Positions 1 through 9,762 of a DNA stretch of 64,000 nt are shown piece by piece. Both the position numbers and the translations under genes were made by a program. Numbering within the stretch: the stretch's first letter is position 1; each line of letters opens with the position of its first letter. Under the pieces are notes generated by a model. It did no database searches. It worked only from the letters and a program-made list of their open reading frames with translations, and was not told the origin of the DNA. The DNA comes from an uncultured Chloroflexota bacterium (GTDB taxonomy: Bacteria > Chloroflexota > Anaerolineae > Anaerolineales > Villigracilaceae). The stretch lies in contig CAIWRB010000122.1 in the NCBI GenBank assembly GCA_903914955.1, positions 1-64,000 of the forward strand, read 5' to 3'.

Positions 1-560
1 AGTTTTTGGAACAAGTCCATGATCTCGACGCTGGTTTTACTGTCCAACGCGCCAGTCGGTTCATCGGCAAGAAGGATGGCTGGTTCGTTGACCAATGCAC
101 GGGCGATTGCCACGCGCTGCTGCTGTCCGCCGGAAAGTTCATTGGGAGCGTGATGCGTTCGTTTCGATAAACCCACCCGTTCCAACGCTTTCATGGCGCG
201 CTCAGTTCGTTCCCTGCCGGATACGCCTGCGTAGGTCAACGGCAGCATTACATTTTCCAAAGCACTGGTACGAGCCAGCAGATTGAACTGCTGGAACACA
301 AAGCCAATCTTTCGTCCGCGAGTCTCGGCGAGTTTGGCTTCATCCATATTTTCAACGGATAAGCCGTCCAGCATGTATTTTCCGCTGGTCGGCACATCAA
401 GGCATCCGATGATGGACATCAACGTGCTTTTGCCCGAGCCCGATGGTCCCATGATCGCGACCATCTCACCTTTCTCGATGGTGAAGCTGGCGCCATCCAA
501 TGCGCGTACTTCGCTGTCACCCATTTGATATACCTTCATCAGGTCTTCCGTTTGGATCAT
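1..560 (-). CDS. ABC transporter ATP-binding protein, MacB/LolD-like (3' end lies outside the window)
   Basis: Reverse strand reads [48 protein letters not shown] (Walker A), then an [33 protein letters not shown] signature/Walker B. Adjacent to an MFP adaptor gene. Confidence 0.9.
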   Translation of the reverse strand, partial: MIQTEDLMKVYQMGDSEVRALDGASFTIEKGEMVAIMGPSGSGKSTLMSIIGCLDVPTSGKYMLDGLSVENMDEAKLAETRGRKIGFVFQQFNLLARTSALENVMLPLTYAGVSGRERTERAMKALERVGLSKRTHHAPNELSGGQQQRVAIARALVNEPAILLADEPTGALDSKTSVEIMDLFQK

Positions 561-561
561 T

Positions 562-1881
562 CTAGTTGCCTCCACTCAGGGGACCCAGTGCATTGGGAGC
601 CTCAACACTACTGGTTTGCACCAACTGAATTCGATCTCCAGCCTGCAAGTCGCCTGCCACAACCACCTGGTCACCCACGATCGAACCGCTGACAACATCA
701 ACTCGCTGCGTTGAGCCATCATTTTGAATCAGCAAAACGAACTCGCCCTGCGCATCATTCTGAATGGCAGTGATCGGTACAGTCAAAGTGGCAGCGGCAT
801 CTTTCACAGTGATGGTCACATTGGCCGTCGTGCCCAAAGGCAGGAAGATATCGCCATCCACCTTATCCAGATCCAAACGAACTTTATATTTCACAAGGCC
901 AGAATTGATCTCACCGACTGGATTGATGGCTGACACTTTCCCTGTGAGTGCGACTCCAGTCACCGCATCCAACGTAACCTCAGCCTGATTGCCCAATTTA
1001 ACATTTGCTATATCTGATTCATCCACCTGCGCCTCAACGTATAGATGATCCATGTCCGCCATGTTGACAGAGAGCTCACCTGTATTGACCACATCCCCAA
1101 CATGCGAGTCCACCGACAACACCTGCCCGGTAAATGGAGCGATGATACTCAATTGATTGACAGTCGCCTGTGCGGCATCCACTGTTGCCTGCGCCGCGAT
1201 CACATTCGATGAAGTGTCACCAGCAAGCAGGCGGTCATATTCACGCTGGGCATCTTCCAGTTTGGCCTTTTTCAACGCGAGGTCATTCTCCGCTTCGATA
1301 ATCCAATCTTTGGGAGGGACGCCTTTGAAGTTTTCAGCGGTGTAATCATACTTCCAGCCATTCCCTGATTTTACAAGTTTGGCAGAGTATGTTGTTTGCG
1401 GAACCTTGTTATCGGTTTGCAAATAGCGCAGGTAATAGACTGCATCATCGTAATCTTCCTGCGCATTCTTCAAGTCAATCACAGCTTGCGCGAGGTTTGT
1501 TCCAGAGGTGAGAAGATCATCCAGATTTTTTTGAGCAGTTACCAGATCCGCTTGAGCCGAGACGATGCTTGCCGAGGTACTAGTCGGATCCAACGTTAAC
1601 AAGATCGAGTCAGCTTTGACAAAATCTCCTGGCTTCACATTCACAGCTTCCACTACGCCGCTTGCCTTCCAATTGAGGCTGGCAAAGGGCTGGGCTTCGA
1701 GAGAACCAGAGGCTTGAATGGTTTCGGCGACATCCAGCGAAGTGACGGTTGCTTCGGTTGCCGCAGCGGTATCACTTGCCTTGGCTGGAGAAAATCCCCA
1801 TACCATTAAAATGGCGGCGACCGCCACAATTCCTACGATAGCCCAATTGCGGATTTTTTTGTTATTCCATAAATTCAACAT
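562..1881 (-). CDS. Efflux RND/MacA-like periplasmic adaptor subunit (HlyD family)
   Basis: 439-aa ORF with N-terminal TM, lipoyl/barrel-sandwich halves and coiled-coil; pairs with the MacB-like ATPase. Confidence 0.88.
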   Translation of the reverse strand: MLNLWNNKKIRNWAIVGIVAVAAILMVWGFSPAKASDTAAATEATVTSLDVAETIQASGSLEAQPFASLNWKASGVVEAVNVKPGDFVKADSILLTLDPTSTSASIVSAQADLVTAQKNLDDLLTSGTNLAQAVIDLKNAQEDYDDAVYYLRYLQTDNKVPQTTYSAKLVKSGNGWKYDYTAENFKGVPPKDWIIEAENDLALKKAKLEDAQREYDRLLAGDTSSNVIAAQATVDAAQATVNQLSIIAPFTGQVLSVDSHVGDVVNTGELSVNMADMDHLYVEAQVDESDIANVKLGNQAEVTLDAVTGVALTGKVSAINPVGEINSGLVKYKVRLDLDKVDGDIFLPLGTTANVTITVKDAAATLTVPITAIQNDAQGEFVLLIQNDGSTQRVDVVSGSIVGDQVVVAGDLQAGDRIQLVQTSSVEAPNALGPLSGGN

Positions 1882-1987
1882 TTCATATCTCCTTGTTTAT
1901 TATTCTTTCCCAAAGATACTTTGCGATTGTGCAGAATTTGTGCAGAAAGGCGGGATGGTTGTGGATGGGTACGGTATAATTACGCCC

Positions 1988-2929
1988 ATGCAAACTAACA
2001 TTATTGGTGTCCGATTTACAAAAATAGGCAAAATCTACCACTTCGACTCTTCGACTCTTTCTGATATCAAAAAGGGCGAGCATGTCATTGTGGATACCGT
2101 ACGCGGTAAACATCTCGGTGAAGTTGTCCAGGTTCTGGAAGAGGCTCCTGCCCAACCAGAAGGCGGATGGAAATCAGTGGAGCGACGCGCCAACCCGCGC
2201 GATCTTTTGCTCCAGCAATCATGGCAAGCCAAACAAACCGAAGCCATGATCAACTGCCGCGCGCGCGCCTCCGAACTTCGTCTGCGTGATGTAAAAATTG
2301 TCACAGCCGAATACAACTATGATGGTTCGCGTCTGGCGCTCCTTTTCAGCACAGAGAGCGAAGACAAAGCCGACCTCAAGTCTCTCAAAAAGGATATGAG
2401 CAATCTATATCCGAACACGCATGTTGAGATGCGCCAGATTGGTCCGCGCGATGTGGCAAAATTTCTCGGAGGCATGGGCGCCTGCGGAATCGAAACCCGC
2501 TGTTGCTCAAAATTCCTGACGGATTTTTCTCCCATCTCGATCAAGATGGCGAAGGAACAAGGCATCTCACTCACTCCCAACGAGATCACGGGCATGTGCG
2601 GACGATTGCGCTGCTGCCTCATCTACGAATATGAACAATATGTTGAAGCGCGCAAGACTCTGCCAAAACGAAACAAGCGCGTGGTCACACCCAAAGGTGA
2701 AGGCAAAGTCATCGACCTGATCCCAATGAGCGACAAAGTTGTGGTGCTCATCGAGAGCGGCACAGACCGCCCGCAGCACATGACCTTCTCACGCGAAGAG
2801 ATCGAGCCGTGGGATGAACTCGAAGCCCTGCGCCGAAAAGCCCAGGCGCCCTGCGACCGTCACGAAGGCGGCGGATGCACATGCGGCAAAACATCAAACA
2901 TGAAAAATAACAATGACCGAACAAATTGA
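1988..2929 (+). CDS. ricT: PSP1 domain regulatory iron-sulfur protein (RicT/YaaT family)
   Basis: MQTNIIGVRFTKIGKIYHFD... with GGMGACGIETRCCSKFLTDF and GMCGRLRCCLIYE cysteine motifs. ORF-track start (1718) overextended; ATG at 1988 follows TATAAT at 1975-1980. Confidence 0.88.
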   Translation: MQTNIIGVRFTKIGKIYHFDSSTLSDIKKGEHVIVDTVRGKHLGEVVQVLEEAPAQPEGGWKSVERRANPRDLLLQQSWQAKQTEAMINCRARASELRLRDVKIVTAEYNYDGSRLALLFSTESEDKADLKSLKKDMSNLYPNTHVEMRQIGPRDVAKFLGGMGACGIETRCCSKFLTDFSPISIKMAKEQGISLTPNEITGMCGRLRCCLIYEYEQYVEARKTLPKRNKRVVTPKGEGKVIDLIPMSDKVVVLIESGTDRPQHMTFSREEIEPWDELEALRRKAQAPCDRHEGGGCTCGKTSNMKNNNDRTN

Positions 2930-3641
2930 TCTTTGGGAAACTCCACAAAATATTCTTGTAATTCTGGCTCATCCCGATGACCCAGAATTTTTTTGCGGCG
3001 CCACGCTAGCCCGCTGGGCGCTTGCGGGACATCAGATCACGTATGTTCTGCTGACTTGCGGAGAAAAGGGATTCAATCCCGCCACTCACCCTGAAATGAC
3101 CCCAGATTATTTATGCGCGATCAGACCCGATGAACAAAATAACGCAGCGAAAATCATCGGAGTAAACGCGGTTCATTTTCTAGATCGAGAAGATGGCTAC
3201 GTGATCCCAGACTTAAAATTACGCTGTGACATTGTGCGCGAGATCCGCAGGCACAAGCCTGATATCCTCGTCACCTGCGACCCGCAAACATTGTTCGCGA
3301 CGTATGGTATCAACCACCCCGATCACCGCTACTGCGGACAGGCTGTGCTGGATGCCGTCTTCCCCGCCGCTGGCAACATCGCCTATTTCCCCGAATTGCT
3401 GATGGAAGGCTTTCAGCCGCACATGCCAAAAGAAGTATGGTGTTCGTTAACCAATCAACCCAACACAACCATTGATGTGACCGATACGTGGGATATCAAA
3501 CTCAAAGCCATCCTTGAACATAAAACCCAGGTACAGGATGCAGAAAAACTCATCGAGAGATTCAAATCCCGAAGAACAGAAGACAGCACGGATGAGAATC
3601 CGCGATATGAAGAAAAATTTAGAGTTGTGAAATATAGCTAG
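2913..3641 (+). CDS. PIG-L family (LmbE-like) deacetylase
   Basis: LAHPDDPEFFCGATLARW and later HPDHR motifs typical of the LmbE/PIG-L family. Confidence 0.9.
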   Translation: MTEQIDLWETPQNILVILAHPDDPEFFCGATLARWALAGHQITYVLLTCGEKGFNPATHPEMTPDYLCAIRPDEQNNAAKIIGVNAVHFLDREDGYVIPDLKLRCDIVREIRRHKPDILVTCDPQTLFATYGINHPDHRYCGQAVLDAVFPAAGNIAYFPELLMEGFQPHMPKEVWCSLTNQPNTTIDVTDTWDIKLKAILEHKTQVQDAEKLIERFKSRRTEDSTDENPRYEEKFRVVKYS

Positions 3642-3698
3642 CTAGCATGTTAGAACCATCCCACATATAAACCTTCAAACCAAAAACGGAGTATTTAA

Positions 3699-4889
3699 AT
3701 GACCGATTTCCTGAAAGAAGCTAAATCATTATTCACCTATACCCAATCTATGCGCCGTGACTTTCACATGCACCCGGAACTTGGCTTTCATGAGATTCGC
3801 ACGGGCGGAATCGTAGCAAAAGAATTAGAAGCGTTGGGATTGGAAGTCACCAAAGGCGTTGGCAAAACTGGTGTTGTAGGTTTGCTCGAAGGAGCGAAGC
3901 CTGGCCCGACACTGCTCATCCGCTTTGACATGGATGCACTGCCTATGAGTGAAGATACCGGCGCTGAATATGCGTCACAAACTCAAGGTGTGATGCACGC
4001 CTGCGGGCATGATGGTCACACTGCCATCGGATTAACGGTTGCGAAAATGTTACACACACATCGTGAAGAGTTGGCTGGTACCGTCAAGTTTTGCTTTCAG
4101 CCATCTGAGGAAGGATTCAACGGTGAAGAAGTCGGCGGCGCGGAAATGATGATGCGCGACGGCGTCTTGAGTGGACCGAATGTGGATAAAACGTTATCCC
4201 TGCATTTGTGGAATGAAAAACCACTCGGCTGGGTCAATGTTGCGAAAGGTCCTGTCATGGCAGGCGCGGAACAATTCACCATCAAGCTGACAGGCAAAGG
4301 CGGGCACGGCGCTGCACCTCACACCACCATCGACCCGATCGTGACTGCGGCCCAAATTGTCACAGCATTACAAAGCATTGCATCACGCAACGTGGCACCA
4401 TTACTCGCTGCGGTCATCAGTGTTACGACGCTGCATTCAGGGACAGCTTTCAACATCATCCCACAGGAAGCAGAGTTGACCGGAACCATCCGCACCTTTG
4501 ACCTGTCCGTCCGCAAGATGGTTTTGGAACGCTTTGAGCAGGTTGTACGTGGAATTGCTGAGACTATGGGTTGCAAAGTTGAGATCAATGTTCAGCGCGT
4601 TACACCCGCAGTTATCAACAATGATTCAGTTGCGGCAAAGGTTCAGGAAACTGCCCGGAACCTCTTCCCTGAAACAGAATTGGACACAGCCAACTATCTC
4701 ACCATGGGCGCGGAAGATATGGCCTATATGCAGGAAAAGGTGGAAGGCTGTTATTTCTTCATCGGTTCGAACAACAAAGAAAAACAGCTCGACTACGGTC
4801 ACCATCACCCGAAGTTTGACTTTGACGAGGAAGCATTGGTGCGCGGCTCGGCATTGATGGCGGCGGCAGTGGCGGATATGTTAAAATAA
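3699..4889 (+). CDS. M20 family amidohydrolase (hippurate/N-acyl amino acid hydrolase-like)
   Basis: RRDFHMHPELGFHE, MHACGHDGHTA, GKGGHGAAPH motifs. Confidence 0.93.
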   Translation: MTDFLKEAKSLFTYTQSMRRDFHMHPELGFHEIRTGGIVAKELEALGLEVTKGVGKTGVVGLLEGAKPGPTLLIRFDMDALPMSEDTGAEYASQTQGVMHACGHDGHTAIGLTVAKMLHTHREELAGTVKFCFQPSEEGFNGEEVGGAEMMMRDGVLSGPNVDKTLSLHLWNEKPLGWVNVAKGPVMAGAEQFTIKLTGKGGHGAAPHTTIDPIVTAAQIVTALQSIASRNVAPLLAAVISVTTLHSGTAFNIIPQEAELTGTIRTFDLSVRKMVLERFEQVVRGIAETMGCKVEINVQRVTPAVINNDSVAAKVQETARNLFPETELDTANYLTMGAEDMAYMQEKVEGCYFFIGSNNKEKQLDYGHHHPKFDFDEEALVRGSALMAAAVADMLK

Positions 4890-4912
4890 AAGGATGAAGC
4901 AGAAAGATGAAA

Positions 4913-4939
4913 GAAGCTCGCGGGAGCGGTCTTCTTTTT
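4913..4939 (+). terminator. Probable rho-independent terminator after the M20 amidohydrolase
   Basis: Imperfect hairpin GAAGCTCGCGGGAGCGGTCTTC followed by TTTTTA. Confidence 0.45.
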
Positions 4940-4962
4940 ATATCGTTGGGACGACCCTACGA

Positions 4963-6669
4963 TTAGAGGAAAATAATTGCGACGCCTCTTACCAACAAGG
5001 ATGCAAGCATAGCTACGACCACTGTTAACGCTGAGATAGTCAGCATGGCGCGCGTGCCGAGTTCGCGCCGTAAAATAGACAGGGTGGCAAGGCATGGCAG
5101 ATAGAACATTACGAAGGTTGCGTAAACGATCATCTGCTCCGGAGACAACGCGGATTTAAAGTCTTCTGTGCCGAGAGCTTGACTCAACATCACGAGTGAA
5201 AGCTCCTTGCGGAGAATGCCGAAGATCAGCGGAACTCCCACTTGAAAAGGCAAACCGATCAACCATGTGATTGGTCGCGCCAGCCAATTGAAAATATATG
5301 CCAGATCGAAATAATTTAAAGTTGCCAGCACAGCACTTCCAGCGATCAATATCGGCCAGGCTTCCACGACAAACTCGCGCACACGGAACCAAGATTTCCC
5401 AAACACATTTTTTAGAGTCGGTACACGATAGGTGGGCATTTCCATGATGAGACCCGGACTATTTTCGGGAGTCAATTGCGAGAGTACCTTGCCTGTGATT
5501 GCAATGACCAACAAATTAAAAAGATACAAGGCGAATGCGGCTACTGGGCCAAGATAGAACGCCACCAATCCAAACACAACCGCCAACCGCGCGGCACATG
5601 GGACGAGCACTGCCAGCGCCGCGGCAATATAACGGTCACGCGGTTCCTCCAAAGTGCGGGTGGACATGACAGCCGGCACATTACATCCGTAACCGAGAAT
5701 AAATGGCACAATGGCTTTGCCATGCAAGCCAATGCGGTGCATGAACGCGTCCATAAGAAAAGCCACGCGCGGCAAATAGCCAATATCTTCCAACATGCCG
5801 AGTCCCAGCAAAAATGGAAGAAGATACGGAAGCACGATCGCAACTCCCGCAGCGATACCTTGTAATACACCCAGAATGATCTGCGCTAAAAATGCTCCGC
5901 CTTCGAAGAGAGATAGCGCTCCTTTCATCAACCAATCGAACAGGGCCAGCAAAGGCGGCTCAGTGATTTTTCCAATTCCATAAACTGCCTGAAAAAACAA
6001 ATACAACACGATCAGCATGATCGCATATCCCCACACAGGATGAAGTAATATATTATCAAGACGGTCACGCCAGATGATACGTCTCTCGCCCTGAGTGACA
6101 TATTTTTTGGATATCTCAACTGCAAGCTGATGCCTGTCTTGGGGATTTAGCGCATCAGTCTCTTGACCTTGAGTCTGCTCCCGTTTCCTGTACACTTCCA
6201 GCGCTTTGATAAAAAGCCCCTTTACACCGCGCCCTTTACTGGCAACCAATGGCAGGACAGGCACATGCAATTCACGCGATAATCCATCAGCATCAATGTG
6301 CAGACCCATGCGCGCGGCTTCGTCGATCATATTCAAGGCGAGGATCAAAGGCTTGTTGAGGGCAGCCAACTCCAACGTTAATGAAAGAGCAGCTGACAGT
6401 TGAGTCGCATCCGCCACGTTGATGATCACATCCACGTCACGAGAATTCAAATATCGCGCGGCTTCCAACTCCGCAGGGCTTCCACTTTGTAATGTGTAAG
6501 CGCCAGGCAGATCCACCAACTCGATGACCTCCCCTGCCACACGCACGCGGCTTTCAGTAAATGTGACGGTAGTACCACTGAAATTTCCAGTTTCGGCTTT
6601 ATAGCCTGCAACTTGATTGAACAAGGTACTTTTCCCACAATTGGGCAGACCGATCAAGGCAACTCTCAT
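4963..6669 (-). CDS. feoB: Ferrous iron transport protein B (compact form)
   Basis: GLPNCGKSTLFN G1, VDLPGAYTL G3, NMID G4; C-terminal gate/core membrane region. Confidence 0.94.
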   Translation of the reverse strand: MRVALIGLPNCGKSTLFNQVAGYKAETGNFSGTTVTFTESRVRVAGEVIELVDLPGAYTLQSGSPAELEAARYLNSRDVDVIINVADATQLSAALSLTLELAALNKPLILALNMIDEAARMGLHIDADGLSRELHVPVLPLVASKGRGVKGLFIKALEVYRKREQTQGQETDALNPQDRHQLAVEISKKYVTQGERRIIWRDRLDNILLHPVWGYAIMLIVLYLFFQAVYGIGKITEPPLLALFDWLMKGALSLFEGGAFLAQIILGVLQGIAAGVAIVLPYLLPFLLGLGMLEDIGYLPRVAFLMDAFMHRIGLHGKAIVPFILGYGCNVPAVMSTRTLEEPRDRYIAAALAVLVPCAARLAVVFGLVAFYLGPVAAFALYLFNLLVIAITGKVLSQLTPENSPGLIMEMPTYRVPTLKNVFGKSWFRVREFVVEAWPILIAGSAVLATLNYFDLAYIFNWLARPITWLIGLPFQVGVPLIFGILRKELSLVMLSQALGTEDFKSALSPEQMIVYATFVMFYLPCLATLSILRRELGTRAMLTISALTVVVAMLASLLVRGVAIIFL

Positions 6670-6881
6670 TGCAGTTCCACTAAAATTTTTTCGGCCAGCA
6701 CGCGCCCCAATGCGATCTCGCGCCCATTGACTTCAACTAATAACGGGCCATCCAACGGCGCGACGCGCAGCACACGTACTGTGTCGCCGACATACAAACC
6801 ATATTGATTCAATTTTGCGCGGACTTCGTCGAAGGACGATAATCGCGCATTAGCATTCAAGGGCAGGTCAAGTAATCGCAT
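6666..6881 (-). CDS. feoA: FeoA-domain protein
   Basis: MRLLDLPLNANARLSS...GDTVRVLRVAPLDGPLLVEVNGREIALGRVLAEKILVE; overlaps the feoB start. Start chosen inside the longer track ORF. Confidence 0.82.
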   Translation of the reverse strand: MRLLDLPLNANARLSSFDEVRAKLNQYGLYVGDTVRVLRVAPLDGPLLVEVNGREIALGRVLAEKILVELQ

Positions 6882-6944
6882 GCAGGATTTATAAACGAAC
6901 ATGAATAAATAGCCAAGTGATGAACATCCCCAAGTTGGGATAAA

Positions 6945-7532
6945 ATGGATGTAATGAAAAAGTCCGTTCCCTATATTGTTCTCGCCACTCTCATCGGCAC
7001 GGGCGTGCTGGCACAAAATCTATTAAGTACGCCGCTTTCAACGCCTCCAACTGCTTCTGCTTCGGTGACAGTTCAATCCCCGACAGAAACGCCAACCAGC
7101 GCCCAACCGATTGGTCAGTGCGCTTATATGTGGGCGTATCACAATGCGGATGAGTTAAGCGCAATGATCGAGGAAAAAATTCACGCTCTGGATCCTGCCG
7201 CGAGCGGTAACGCAAGTTTCTACGGCGAGGACTGCGTCTACGCGGATGGACAATCCACCTTTGGCGCGATGGAAACGGATTTTTATGTTCACAAACCCGT
7301 TGACGATCTAACGAACGAAGAAGCATTTGGCAATTGGATGTCACAAGTCTTACAAATAGTTATCGAAATCCCGCGTGAACGAATTCAAGGAAATTATGGA
7401 TTCGTTGAATTCTGGTTTGAGAAATCCGAGGGCGAACAAGAGATCGTCCGCGTACCCATTCAACAATACATGGATGACGCCCATGGGATTACCGGCGCGG
7501 CGTTGTTCCGCATGTTTTATGTTGCACCCTAA
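6945..7532 (+). CDS. Hypothetical secreted/anchored protein
   Basis: N-terminal hydrophobic segment then a Thr/Pro/Ser-rich linker; no family recognised. Confidence 0.6.
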   Translation: MDVMKKSVPYIVLATLIGTGVLAQNLLSTPLSTPPTASASVTVQSPTETPTSAQPIGQCAYMWAYHNADELSAMIEEKIHALDPAASGNASFYGEDCVYADGQSTFGAMETDFYVHKPVDDLTNEEAFGNWMSQVLQIVIEIPRERIQGNYGFVEFWFEKSEGEQEIVRVPIQQYMDDAHGITGAALFRMFYVAP

Positions 7533-7563
7533 TTTTAATTAATCAAAGTTCAAAACAAATATC

Positions 7564-7591
7564 AAAAGCCGCCTATTCTGGTGGCTTTTTT
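7564..7591 (+). terminator. Rho-independent terminator
   Basis: AAAAGCCGCC-TATTCT-GGTGGCTTTTTT. Confidence 0.8.
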
Positions 7592-7595
7592 GTGC

Positions 7596-7624
7596 TTGAC
7601 AATCCAAAATATTTATCATATACT
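7596..7624 (+). promoter_or_regulatory. Sigma70-type promoter of the MarR/GbsR-like regulator
   Basis: TTGACA (7596-7601) - 17 nt - TATACT (7619-7624). Confidence 0.8.
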
Positions 7625-7627
7625 ACG

Positions 7628-7643
7628 TTTAGTAATTACTAAA
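7628..7643. promoter_or_regulatory. Perfect 16-bp palindromic operator candidate
   Basis: TTTAGTAATTACTAAA, immediately 3' of the -10 box and over the expected transcription start. Confidence 0.75.
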
Positions 7644-7662
7644 TATTCTAAAGGAAAAAGTA

Positions 7663-8193
7663 ATGGCCACTCAACTCACCCAACTGAAACAGGATTTCAC
7701 CGAAGGTCTCAGCCAGATCAGCCGCTTCTGGGGCTTTCCCAAAGGCATGGGCGCGATCTTCGCCGTGCTGTATCTTTCCGCCACCCCACTCTCGTTGGAT
7801 GAGGTCGTGCAAGCTACAGGACTAACCAAGGGGGCGATCAGCACCGAAGTCCGCACTCTGGCACGCATGGGGCTTGTACATCGCTCATCTAAACTTGCCG
7901 ACCGCAAAGATTATTACGAAGCCGAGGATGATTTCTATAAGTCCATCCGCTCAATCCTGAAAGAACGCCAGAACAGCGAATTCGATAGCGCGATCCGCTC
8001 GGTGCGTGAAACGCTCGAGAGGCTGGAAGCGGGCACGGTTACAGGTGATGCAGCGGAACTGGACTTCATCTACAAACGCGTGCAGGCTTTGCAGGAATTC
8101 TTCAACGCGATAGATGGACTCACAAAGGCGGTCATCAAGTTGGAGAGTCTCGGAATGACCAATGTTACAAAAATTCTGTCCATTCTGAAGTAA
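7663..8193 (+). CDS. GbsR/MarR-family HTH transcriptional regulator
   Basis: WGFPKGMGAIFAVLYLSATPLSLDEVVQATGLTKGAISTEVRTLARMGLVHR winged helix. Confidence 0.88.
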   Translation: MATQLTQLKQDFTEGLSQISRFWGFPKGMGAIFAVLYLSATPLSLDEVVQATGLTKGAISTEVRTLARMGLVHRSSKLADRKDYYEAEDDFYKSIRSILKERQNSEFDSAIRSVRETLERLEAGTVTGDAAELDFIYKRVQALQEFFNAIDGLTKAVIKLESLGMTNVTKILSILK

Positions 8194-8213
8194 CAACAAA
8201 TGAAGGAGTCAAA

Positions 8214-9116
8214 ATGAAAATCGCAGTCACAGGTGCATTCAGTTATTCAGGAAAATATATTGCAAGCCGTTTGCTCGAGCGCGGCGAGGAAGTATTCACG
8301 CTCACCAATCATCCCAACCGACCTGACCCATTCGGCGGAAAAATAATAGCCGTCCCCTTAGATTTCGACAACAAAACAGAGTTGATCAAAAATTTACGCG
8401 GAGCGGATGTACTGGTCAACACCTATTGGATCCGCTTCGATAAAGGAAATAATACGCAGCCTAAAGCGGTGGAGAACACAAAAATTTTGGTGGATGCCGC
8501 CGCAAAAGCAGGCGTGAAGCGTATCGTCCACATCAGCATCACCAACCCATCGCCCGATTCAAATCTGCCCTACTTCTGGGGAAAAGCCGCCAACGAAAAA
8601 GCAGTCATTGGCTCAGGCATGAGTTACGCTATTTTGCGGCCCACTGTTTTGTTTGGTAAGGAAGATATTCTTATCAACAATATTGCATGGCTGTTGCGCC
8701 GTATGCCACTCTTTGGTTTGCCTGGCGATGGCTCATATAAGTTAAGTCCGGTTTATGTGGATGATCTCGCCCAACTCGCTGTTGATTCAGTTTATAAAAA
8801 AGAAAATTATATTTGGGATGCAGTCGGCCCCAACGAATTGACGTTCAAACAAACAGTGAAGTTGATCGCAAAAACAATTGGCATATCCCGCCCTTTGATA
8901 TCCATGCCGCCACGCGTTGCATTGTTTGCCGCTCAAGTATTGAGCATCTTTGTGAAAGATGTGATGCTCACCCCCGAAGAAATCGATGGATTGATGTCGA
9001 ACCTGCTCATTTCCAAAGAAGCGCCACGCTGCAAGACCAGCTTAAAAGATTGGCTTGAAGAACACAAAAAAACTGTAGGGAAACATTATGCCTCTGAACT
9101 GGCAAGACATTTCTAA
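8214..9116 (+). CDS. NAD(P)-binding atypical SDR / NmrA-like oxidoreductase
   Basis: MKIAVTGAFSYSGKYIASRLLERGEEV Rossmann motif. Confidence 0.87.
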   Translation: MKIAVTGAFSYSGKYIASRLLERGEEVFTLTNHPNRPDPFGGKIIAVPLDFDNKTELIKNLRGADVLVNTYWIRFDKGNNTQPKAVENTKILVDAAAKAGVKRIVHISITNPSPDSNLPYFWGKAANEKAVIGSGMSYAILRPTVLFGKEDILINNIAWLLRRMPLFGLPGDGSYKLSPVYVDDLAQLAVDSVYKKENYIWDAVGPNELTFKQTVKLIAKTIGISRPLISMPPRVALFAAQVLSIFVKDVMLTPEEIDGLMSNLLISKEAPRCKTSLKDWLEEHKKTVGKHYASELARHF

Positions 9117-9149
9117 CATTATTCCCATTCATAAAATAAACTGGGATAA

Positions 9150-9743
9150 TTAATCTATCGCCACCACACCGGCACAACCCGGGCTGTCCATGCATCCATA
9201 ATATTTTTTACCAAAATTTCTGGATGTGCGCTTTATTCGCAGGACCATCATCTTTCCACAGATCGGGCATTGCGGCACAGAATCAGAATCACTAGCCGCG
9301 CGCGTAGATATCGTTTCATCGATCTTCGCTACAGCCAGTTGCAAAAGCAAAACAAGTTCAGCGTGATCATACGACTCGCTGGACCGCACATGTACCAAGG
9401 GCAGCCCGGCATCAATGAACAACCCCGCCATGAATTTGTCATTCTCGCGCGCCTCATTTTTTGAATTCTGACGCAGGATCTCCACGCCAAATGCAGGTGC
9501 AAGTGTTTGCGGATCGCATAACAAAAAGTCGGCATGTTTGCGAAAAAATTTATTGAAAAAATGTACATTCTCGTTTGGTCGCACAATATAAAAGATGTCA
9601 TTTAGAGAAACTTTTGGACAGACCAAAAAGCGATCCTCAACAATGATTTTCAGGGCATGAAAAAGGGCCAATTCTGTAGTTGTCAGAAACGGCTCGCGCA
9701 GTCTATAGGGCAATCGTTGAGTATCAGTTATATTTTCTTTCAT
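9150..9743 (-). CDS. DUF2726-like nuclease-fold protein with C-terminal topoisomerase-type C4 zinc ribbon
   Basis: C-terminal CPICGKMMVLRIKRTSRNFGKKYYGCMDSPGC; central FLLCDPQTLAPAFGVEI segment. Confidence 0.7.
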   Translation of the reverse strand: MKENITDTQRLPYRLREPFLTTTELALFHALKIIVEDRFLVCPKVSLNDIFYIVRPNENVHFFNKFFRKHADFLLCDPQTLAPAFGVEILRQNSKNEARENDKFMAGLFIDAGLPLVHVRSSESYDHAELVLLLQLAVAKIDETISTRAASDSDSVPQCPICGKMMVLRIKRTSRNFGKKYYGCMDSPGCAGVVAID

Positions 9744-9762
9744 ATCGTTACACCTGCATTAA

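Noticed and set aside
1718-1987. N-terminal extension of the ricT ORF
   Set aside because: Overlaps the adaptor gene antisense, and the family start fits ATG 1988 with a promoter just upstream.
5476-5865. 129-aa ORF opposite feoB
   Set aside because: Composition is typical of a shadow ORF; feoB on the other strand is unambiguous.
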